A program made the translations under genes and the position numbers. Below, piece by piece: positions 56,657 to 64,000 of a DNA stretch of 64,000 bases. Below the pieces are notes generated by a model. The model was not told where the DNA came from, ran no database searches, and saw only the letters and a program-made list of their open reading frames with translations. Source of the stretch: Prostheceraeus crozeri (taxonomy: Eukaryota; Platyhelminthes; Polycladida; Euryleptidae); contig CAJQUW010015625.1 in the NCBI GenBank assembly GCA_907163375.1, positions 62,001 through 126,000 of the forward strand. Reading direction: 5' to 3'. The first letter of the stretch is position 1, and the number at the start of each line of letters is the position of its first letter.

Positions 56657-58793
56657 CGTTAAAGAGTTAATGATAATTTGTATTAGGGCACAGATCTAGA
56701 CAGGGATAGATGGACTACTCCCCGATTTGCGTGAAGCCTGCTTTCCCTGCCACGCGCGCGCGCGCACAATCCCCGTATGTAGGCAAGAAACAAATGTTGG
56801 CATGCACGTGTCTGTGAGAATGTAATGATAATAAGCACATTAACTTTCAACGACAATAATAATTGATAACGAATCATAGAAATGTTGACAATTCCTGATG
56901 ACCTGCAATGTCATACTTTCTCGCTCATCATGATTGCTTACATAAATGTAGCTTAAACAGAAAATTAGGTGCATGCGAAGTAACGTTTTATTCAAAAGAA
57001 AACTCGGTAAATCAAAATTTATTTGCCTCTAAAGAGAATCAGCTTCATTGTCTGCTGACGTGATAGGACTTTTGAATTAAAGATATTACGTTCAAAATAT
57101 ATCTTACCGTACCGAAAGAGGCGAATTTTAACATAATTCGACGCGATCAGCCTGATAAGTTTTGTTAGATGATCAGAGTCTTGATGAATGTCATGGTCAT
57201 AAAAGTGGTCTGCAAAAAGGGTAGGAATTAATTGATTAATAATAATAATAAAGACGTATATTATAATATACGTTATTATATATTATAATACGCTTACAAG
57301 TAGTTATACAAAGTGTTAAAATGTATATTCCTTAAACGTCAGTTATAATCATAGGAATTAGGTGCTGTACACGTATAATGTAATGTAATTAAATGCATAT
57401 AATATGTATAATGTAACATTCAGCTTTGACATTCATTGAGTGACCATCGCAGACTACGCTTCAACTTTGGCCTCAACATTTTGAGATAACTGTCCTGATC
57501 ATGTTATATAATTTCTCTCCGTTTAATCGAGCGGTAAAGAAGTAAGCAATCGGCAAATTCAGACGCTCTTTCAAACCAATCAATTGAAAAACCAAAGCAT
57601 GATTTGCAACAGAACCAGTTATGAGACCTGCTCCATAGAAATGTTAAAGTTTTTCGAAGCACGGTTCTGGCATCACGGAACACAACACGAGGTAACCATT
57701 TCTCAAGAAATGAAATTTCTGTTAACAGTTTTGCAAACCTTTTCGAAAATTTTATCTTTCTTATGACTTTTGAAAACATGTTTCGGATTAGGAGTAGGAT
57801 AATTGATAGCAATAGCCTAGGCTGTTAAGATTTCATTTAATGATAAAATCGCCATTTAGCGTCGGTAGAATCCATGTCAAATTCAATTTTATCTTGTTGA
57901 AGTATTGCGACATCACCACAGTGTGTTATGACACTCATCCCAACTTCGTTTAAAGTACACAAATTTTGTCACCCTTATCAAATAAATCATAAATTGAAAA
58001 TAACACCACAGGTGTCAATTGCGATCAGCTCAGCGGCCGTAATTTCTTGCCTGCATATGGGGATCAGACGTGGCGGCGATGGGAAGTTTTCAGGCTTCAC
58101 GGCTGAAATAGGGAAACGCGGAAAGCAGTCCATCTACCCCTTTCTAGATCTGTGTATTAGGGATATGCAAGATTGATATTCTTCCCCCTTTTTTGCTCCG
58201 AATGGTGACTTGTGCTTGCGCCAGGCAAATAGTGCCGTTATTTGTCCGACTTTTCAAAGTTGACTTCGACGTGTTGTGTTGGCCATTTGTAACATTAAAT
58301 GTATTTGGCCATATGTTTCTTGATTGTCATGTCCAGATCGTAGGAGTGCCTACGAATGTATACTTCCTATAATGCATGCGCATGTCAAGGATATCCCTGG
58401 CGCATGTATTTATATTTACCGCTGATCTGAACACAAAACAAAATTAATAGTAATCGCTGTAAAACTGAGTGGCATTTATTCACTCAAAACAAAGTTTTCC
58501 TCTTTTCTTTGAAATAATATGGTCTGTGAATTCACATTGTGAAACATATTCCGAGTACGTGTTTTTTATGCAATCATATTTGCCATAAGTAATGAGTTAT
58601 AAATGAATTCGTGATTATAAAAGGAATCAATTGTAATAAGACTACAAGGTTTGAGTGCAATTTTTTACTTTAAACAAAGTTAAATGTGTCCCGGTTTTAC
58701 CCATGGTCTGTTTCGCTATTACCCATTATCCAAATCTTGGGGGTAAATGATGTACACCTTCAATGGCAATTCTCTAAGGAAAGGAAATTATGT
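56657..58793. other. Intronic DNA, no gene seen
   Basis: No gene recognised. It holds a CGCG dinucleotide run near 56755 and a perfect 20-bp palindrome ACGTATATTATAATATACGT at 57254-57273 within a TA-rich stretch. The minus-strand frame at 57504-57812 matches no family that I know. Confidence 0.5.
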
Positions 58794-58983
58794 TTTTACG
58801 TCGCTACTCCCCCATACTGCGGACTTGGACGGTGCTGACATAGTCAGACTTTAATCTGGAGACTTATGATCTTATAGTCCGGATGACCTTCCTTACTACT
58901 TCCAATGACACTTTCGGGGCTCGATCTCTGGACCGAAAGAGATCGCTATGCCAAGCACTTAGCCACTGTGCCGCGGAGACCAC
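58794..58983 (-). mobile_element. tRNA-derived SINE, copy 3
   Basis: Minus-strand copy of the family seen at 3181 and 6088. Reversed, it starts GTGGTCTCCGCGGCACAGTG and has GGTCCAGAGATCGAGCCCC as the B-box region, nearest to a true tRNA TTCGAGCCCC. The body GCACCGTCCAAG block is present. The target duplication is not clear. Confidence 0.85.
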
Positions 58984-59129
58984 CCATGTGGAACTATATA
59001 AATAATAATAATAATTACCAATGATCAATGAATTAGCGATTTTTTCGATTTTGTCCCGTTATATCCCCGTTTGATATATATTGTGAATATTACGTTAAAA
59101 TTTCTGCTTAAAAATCAGTCTTTCAGGAA

Positions 59130-59320
59130 AATTTGATAACTGTCAATATTCTGCGCACCGGCATGTGTCAAAGTTTGGCCATGTGCTTTCATCAGCATGT
59201 GACAAAATGTGACTTTTACATCAATCAGCATTTGACGAAATGTGACATTTGCACACATCGATATGTGACAGAATGTGACAAATCTCGAATATCAAGATGT
59301 GACAAAATGTGCCACAGATC
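59130..59320 (+). repeat. Degenerate ATGTGACAAAATGTGAC repeat
   Basis: Four or five copies of a motif close to CATGTGACAAAATGTGAC, spaced about 50 bp apart, sit between 59160 and 59312. They create the open frame at 59133-59375, which is not a gene. Confidence 0.7.
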
Positions 59321-59679
59321 CAAATATGTTGGCCCACTCCTGTTATATATAGATTCAATAGAAAGTGTTCTATGAAAGTCAGATGACCATATCCCAGGTC
59401 TTTCTTGGGATGTCAAATTCTTATACCTCCAAGAGGGTTTCTCAGGGTTAACAATAAGTCAAAATTTTGGTCGGGCTAACTTCACATCCCGGCCATTTGG
59501 ACATTTAGCCCATTTTTCTCGGAGGTGTTTTCGTCGAAAATATGTGGTGGCTCATGCTGGCACAACGAAAATCAAAAATTGATGGACTAACTTCACTGAC
59601 GACGTGATAGTTGCCCCTAGTAATCCCTACGTTTTTTCGTGATTAGCGAATTTTACTGCATCATGTTATTCAATTTCAG

Positions 59680-59922
59680 ATGACTCATAATCTGGATGGA
59701 ATCGTCGACGTTGCAATTAATCACCCGAATCAATTCTACGAAGAAAGTCAGAAAGTTACAAAATTATTGGAGAACGGTGAAGGCAGTAGAAATGGGTCTG
59801 CCAAAGTTGTGAAAGTTCGTGGACGGGCCATGGACACATCACGTGCGGACGATAGCATGTGGGAAGAAATGGAAGAAAGTGATTTGTCTCAAATTGATCT
59901 TAGTATTGTTGGTGACGAATAA
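59680..59922 (+). CDS. PRIM2: DNA primase large subunit PRIM2, last exon (80 codons and stop)
   Basis: The 3' terminal exon follows the acceptor TTTCAG at 59674-59679 and keeps phase 0. The reading MTHNLDGIVDVAINHPNQFY, then EESQKVTKLL, matches the human end of the Fe-S domain (CGFSLNHPNQFFCESQRIL). The tail is polar and acidic, with MDTSRADDSMWEEMEESDLS and a final SIVGDE before the TAA at 59920-59922, similar in character to the human acidic end. The ATG at the exon start is an internal methionine. The exon lies 42.2 kb after the previous one, so the mature mRNA depends on removal of a very long, transposon-filled intron. Confidence 0.93.
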   Translation: MTHNLDGIVDVAINHPNQFYEESQKVTKLLENGEGSRNGSAKVVKVRGRAMDTSRADDSMWEEMEESDLSQIDLSIVGDE

Positions 59923-60904
59923 TATAGTGCTCCATTATGCAGAAATATCATGCTTTATTGTTATGATTTGAGGGGTTATGACAAACATCATCTTTCCGCA
60001 TGTTCAAAGCCACTTCCCATCTTCGGCAAGCCTAGCGCTTACTACGAAAGCAAGTGAGCATGATGTCAAGTCTCAGCAAACATTATCCATTATAAGCCTA
60101 CGAGAACCCATCCTCGTGTGTTGAGGTCTGATCAGTGCGTAGCCTCAAAATATAGACACCCGGTCGTCCGCTAGTATTCATTTTATTTACTCTATGAAAT
60201 TAGTTTAATTTGGAGTAGCAGACATGTCTAAATAAAACTGCCCGCACCGATATGGACTGTTGTTCAATGTCAAAGCTAATTTGATTATCAAAATTGATGA
60301 AAAAGCCAGAAGCTGAAATTTTTTGTTACTATTTCCGATATTTCGGCTTCACAGTCTGTGTCAGGGAGAGAACTCTTTCAACAATTTTGATAATCATTTT
60401 GGTTATTACACCAGGTGACATTGCCACTCGGAATTCACGCGTAATTGGAGCACCCCAAACATCCGTGGTTAAGGGCAGTTCATACTTCTACGTGATCACG
60501 TGATATGATGCTGTCAAAACATGGGAATGTTTATGAATACGCGCGGTTGAGCGTTTATGCGTCGTCTGCGGGTGCCGCTTACACATGCTCTGAGCTTGAA
60601 ATTGAGTGCATATCGTTTATATATTGTTTAATACAGAGTACCGACACATGAGACGCAGTCTATATAACAGGACTGCCGACATATGTTGCAATAATGTCAA
60701 GTGAACCACGTTTAGGGTCATAAGTAATTGAGCGTGGCATGTCACCTAAAGAATGCTGCTAAAAAATAATTTTGACATTCTACTCAAAGTTCAGTTATAA
60801 TTGGCTTTTATAATGTACATGACATGCGGTAATGCTTGTCTTCCTGTTCGTAGTTGTTTCAATGTACAGTGCTTCTCAAAAGTCTGGAAATACTTTAAAG
60901 GCTG
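59923..60904. other. 3' untranslated region and downstream DNA
   Basis: The PRIM2 3' untranslated region probably runs to about 60250. After that no coding feature is recognised; the open frame at 60294-60503 looks like chance. Confidence 0.5.
60231..60236 (+). terminator. Likely PRIM2 polyadenylation signal
   Basis: AATAAA about 310 bp after the PRIM2 stop, the first canonical signal on this strand that I see downstream of it. Confidence 0.55.
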
Positions 60905-61150
60905 CCCCAAGTAGCACAAACTCCTTACATACGTTGGTCCTACATTGGTCCTTTGAATGTTACATTGGCTTTCAGTGGCCTTCGTTAGCCGACATAAGCC
61001 AGCATTGGTCCAACGTTTGTATCTTTCCATTGGTTTCGAAAATTGGTTGGCTTACATTGGCCATCTTAATCCTTTAATGAACCAATGTAAAATGAAAATG
61101 TAGATGGCCATCTTCGAGCCAATGATGGACCATTAATGGTAATTTTGACT
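60905..61150. repeat. Cluster of CATTGG/CCAATG words
   Basis: About eight copies of CATTGG, mostly as TACATTGGYC or TACATTGGC, with two or three CCAATG at the right side (ACCAATGTAAAATG, GCCAATGATGG). Left and right thus tend to oppose each other like subterminal repeats of a MITE. The open frames at 60791-61077 are by-products. Confidence 0.6.
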
Positions 61151-61867
61151 GAAAGGCTAGATGGCAGTTAAATAAAGTCCATAGGAAGAAAAACATTGTC
61201 ATGGAACATACCCTATTAGCGTTGGCCTTTTATTGTTTTATTACAATATTTTAATGGAAATATAATTCTGAATCAGATTAAATTATCGATAAACACATGG
61301 GTTATAGATGACACTGAATGTTTCATGCAATATTCACGAATTTAGTTATTAGAATTCGTTTAATGACAAGCACAACAAGGCAACAGATTTTTCTACTTCT
61401 CGTTGTCAACATTAAGTCTGTAATTTTTGGGAAATTTGTGTCTCAAAACAGGCAAATCAACCTATTGTACACTTTGCTTGATTCACACTAAAGACCTGAA
61501 ATATCAATTATCTGATGATCTATCAGCCAGCACCAATTGGCTTGTCTCTTTTGTAAATGACATTAAACCTCCATATATAGATGTCAGTAGACAGTGTGAA
61601 AGTTGCTCGTGATGTGAAATGTGTTTGAATTAAGGAAAAACTTACTACATCACCATTCTCTTTGTTTTACTCTTTTGTCTTAAGTTTTCACTTTCAAGCA
61701 ATGAGCACAAGATTGGAAGAAACCACAAAAGTAAGAGACGTATTCAGTAACGGCTAGAGTGAGAAATAGATTCGCTTTGATAATATTCGAATTCCTGATT
61801 CAGATTGGCCATTGTTACAGTTTAATGACAACAAAACCAGACTATGGTCACGATGAGATCTCAGAAT

Positions 61868-61942
61868 GCGAATCGTGCATTAGATTGGTTAGCGCACAGG
61901 TCTAGTTAACCTTGGTCGTAGGTTCGAATCCTACCAGTCGCA
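61868..61942 (+). tRNA. tRNA-Thr(AGT)-like sequence, probably a pseudogene
   Basis: The anticodon arm is CAGGT-CTAGTTA-ACCTT with anticodon AGT at 61904-61906. The T arm GTAGG-TTCGAAT-CCTAC at 61918-61934 is perfect and holds the B box GGTTCGAATCC. The 3' acceptor strand is CAGTCGC plus discriminator A. The 5' strand GCGAATC pairs with it at only five of seven positions. The D stem (GCAT/GCGC) is also damaged, although the loop TAGATTGGTTA keeps GG. There is one mismatch in the anticodon stem. The degeneracy suggests a tRNA pseudogene or a SINE head, not a working tRNA. Confidence 0.65.
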
Positions 61943-62639
61943 CATCTTTTGCATGGCAATCTGATCTATCGTGTATTTAATCTCGTTGTTGTTAATTCTC
62001 AGACTACGATTCTTACACATGCAATTCTTACGATACACACATACAAAAACAAGTTAAGGGGAATGGAACATCCTCACTTTTGCAGGAGGTAATCCTACTC
62101 ATATGCGTATGTGTGAATTGTTAACACATGATGTGCCGTTACCTATATTTGGGAATTTAGGATGTGCAGAATTCATTTTCATTAGGGAATCACTGATATT
62201 ATGAAGCATCTACAGATGGGATGAATGAAGAGACAGGATCAGCGCATATCTCGGAAACGCAGCATTTCCATGATGTTTTATCAACATGTTGGCATGTCTT
62301 TCCGAATATATCACTGCCAGTTGAGCATGTTGTCAGTCGCAATGTGTGTGAGACCCCGGTCGTCAGGGTTAGAGTGTTCAGGTTAAGGTCGAAACGAACT
62401 AGATGAGCACCTGCTGATGACTGACCACCTGCAGCATTAGTACGTCCCTTGGTCAATAGGTTCAGTATTGGTAGAAATTGATCATCAGTAGAATTGTGGC
62501 ATAAGTGTTGTATTCCACTACTAAGTAGAAATGTAGAAAAAGAGTAGTTATTTATTTTGTGTAGTGTTACTTCTAGTGTGTAGCATTATTTCTATTAAGT
62601 TCTAGTATACGCCTACACATAACTACCCTATCAACCAGA
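61943..62639. other. Intergenic DNA, no gene seen
   Basis: No feature recognised. Confidence 0.5.
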
Positions 62640-62850
62640 GCGGTCGCCGCGACCGCCATGGTCAGTCGCCTTCGGAGTCGCCTAAAGGTCGCCCTCAGCG
62701 TCGCCGGGGATTCCTATTTGTCCACCGCCCTGACTGCCTGGGGCGGTCGCCTTAAGAGCCGGGGCGAAGTCGCCCGGAGGTCTAACAGCGGTCGCCTAGC
62801 AGATGAGGTGCGGTCGCCTGTAGGTAGCTGCGGTCGCCGATTCTACCGAT
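62640..62850. repeat. GC-rich island of GGTCGCC words
   Basis: About eight to ten variants of GGTCGCC (CAGAGCGGTCGCC, GCGGTCGCCT, AAGGTCGCCC and so on) are crowded into 200 bp of otherwise AT-rich DNA. The 62658-62981 open frame results from this GC-rich repeat and is not a gene as far as I can tell. GGCGAC is also present in the opposite direction at the left edge (GCGACCGCC). Confidence 0.7.
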
Positions 62851-63183
62851 TTGCCCCTACCCTTCAGTTGAAATTTCCCATTGTGATATTAATTAGTAAA
62901 ACACTAGCTATCTCCCTAAGATGCAGGTGCATCACTATTGCTCCACTGAAAACCAATAAGCTTCCTAGTTATGAGGAGTAGTAGAATTAAAACGAAATTA
63001 CACAGAATACAATATTTTGCAATACACCTGCACCGATTCAATGAAAATTTAATGTGCACACATGAAAATTGTATTTACAAGCACTGAAGACACAAAAGTA
63101 CAAATTAACGATCGAAAAATACAATTGTTCTATGGGGGTTACAAAATGTTCTATGAAAGGCATCGAAAGACATATGTAGTACA

Positions 63184-63325
63184 ATCTAAATAACAGGAAC
63201 TTTCTTAATAACATTGAAATTTGATGACTCCAAATTGTCAGAAAAAAGCATCGATTTTCCAGTTAAAATTTTGACATAAACATGCGGGTTTGATGTTGTT
63301 AATAAAGTTCCTGCTATTTAGATTA
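63184..63325. repeat. Hairpin repeat (AATCTAAATARCAGGAAC arms)
   Basis: AATCTAAATAACAGGAACTT at 63184 and onward is repeated in reverse near 63293-63325 (AATCTAAATAGCAGGAACTT on the minus strand), with arms of about 31 bp and a loop of about 80 bp. It may be a tiny MITE or a foldback. No coding capacity. Confidence 0.7.
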
Positions 63326-64000
63326 TATGTACAATAACAGCTACACAGATAACCAAGATATAACACCAAATACAAGAGATGAAAAATTGAGTCACCTATT
63401 GAGAAAAGGGGTATCAGGCACAATTACTCAGCTGCAGATCCATCAGATCTATCTTTTGCGTGCTTTAGTACGCTCTGCAAAGAGGCCTCTATTTCCTTCT
63501 CAGTCACATGAGGTCTAGAAAGTTTGATACCGCACGATAAATTCGGGAATTCTTGAATGGAAATTTATTGTTCCTGCCGTGAAATGAATACTTCATCGAA
63601 ATATCCGCAGCCAAAATCCTTTAAAATATTCGACGGCATAAATTGTTTAGTCCGTTGCCTCCGATCAGTGAGAACTGCTTTGCCTGAAAAATAAAGCTGT
63701 ATTTAAAATGGTGAAGCTTCTCCACGTACGTCAGAAGTCAAACAGAGCAAATAATACTCTGTTTTTATAATAATAATAAAAAAAAATTGTACCTAAATCA
63801 AACAGAGCAAATAATTTCAAAACGATGTGAGTGGCTTTGTGATTCCAGTAAATCATTTGTGTCTGCAAAAGTCATTTGAATGATTCAGTTGATAATCAGG
63901 TCGTGGGTAGCACCGCTCTTTTAATGCCGACAATCATTGAGCGATGCAAATGACAGTGACAGTTTCTGCCTTCATTTTGAATTGAAAATCTCACGTATGT
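63326..64000. other. Intergenic DNA, no gene seen
   Basis: No gene recognised. The 18-mer TCAAACAGAGCAAATAAT occurs twice, at 63738-63755 and 63798-63815, about 60 bp apart. Confidence 0.5.

Noticed and set aside
57504-57812. 102-codon minus-strand frame
   Set aside because: No motif of any family I know and no neighbouring coding pieces; likely chance.
62658-62981. 107-codon frame rich in Arg and Ser
   Set aside because: It results from the GGTCGCC repeat; no domain and no start context supports a gene.

Overview
The window is animal nuclear DNA, most likely from a marine invertebrate. It is AT-rich and full of transposons, and its only recognisable host gene has spliceosomal introns with GT-AG borders. 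The species cannot be fixed from the sequence. The frequent TAGGCCTA words remind me of echinoderm-like deuterostome genomes, but that is only an impression.

Host gene: the 3' part of PRIM2, the large subunit of eukaryotic DNA primase, runs through almost the whole window on the + strand. Three phase-0 exons are visible (1607-1996, 17165-17509, 59680-59922). They carry all four cysteines of the C-terminal 4Fe-4S domain and the stop codon. The two introns between them are about 15.2 and 42.2 kb and consist largely of transposable elements. The N-terminal exons lie to the left of the window.

First intron: tRNA-derived SINEs (3.2 and 6.1 kb), a decayed hAT transposon with a 5-bp target duplication (8517-11360), a 641-bp inverted-repeat MITE (12822-13462), a hairpin hAT-type end (14.1 kb) and a 5'-truncated Penelope-like element with a GIY-YIG endonuclease (14.9-16.3 kb, minus strand).

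Second intron: at 18516-28261 a MITE-family element holds a DUF4371-type hAT transposon (19180-27153). The hAT transposase gene is in turn split by two elements that share CCCG...AGAAA ends and dense arrays of the palindromic words CATACTATG and CATACGTATG. One of these (20302-22704) encodes a small two-exon BEN-domain protein and no transposase that I recognise. I regard this as the most novel object in the window. Then follow an internally deleted RTE-type LINE with a hAT remnant inside (29.5-32.2 kb), a BEL/Pao LTR-retroelement fossil with a hAT inserted in its integrase region (33631-43048), an 8.8-kb palindromic pair of PIF/Harbinger transposons (43078-51912) carrying duplicated Penelope fragments and a hAT-within-hAT insertion in one arm only, a decayed Jockey/CR1-group LINE (about 52.7-56.4 kb), a small MITE and a third SINE copy.

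After the PRIM2 stop the last 4 kb hold a likely polyadenylation signal, CATTGG-word and GGTCGCC-word repeat clusters, a degenerate tRNA-Thr(AGT)-like sequence and a short hairpin repeat. I see no rRNA gene, CRISPR array or second host gene. All calls come from reading motifs and repeat ends by eye; no database search was run.
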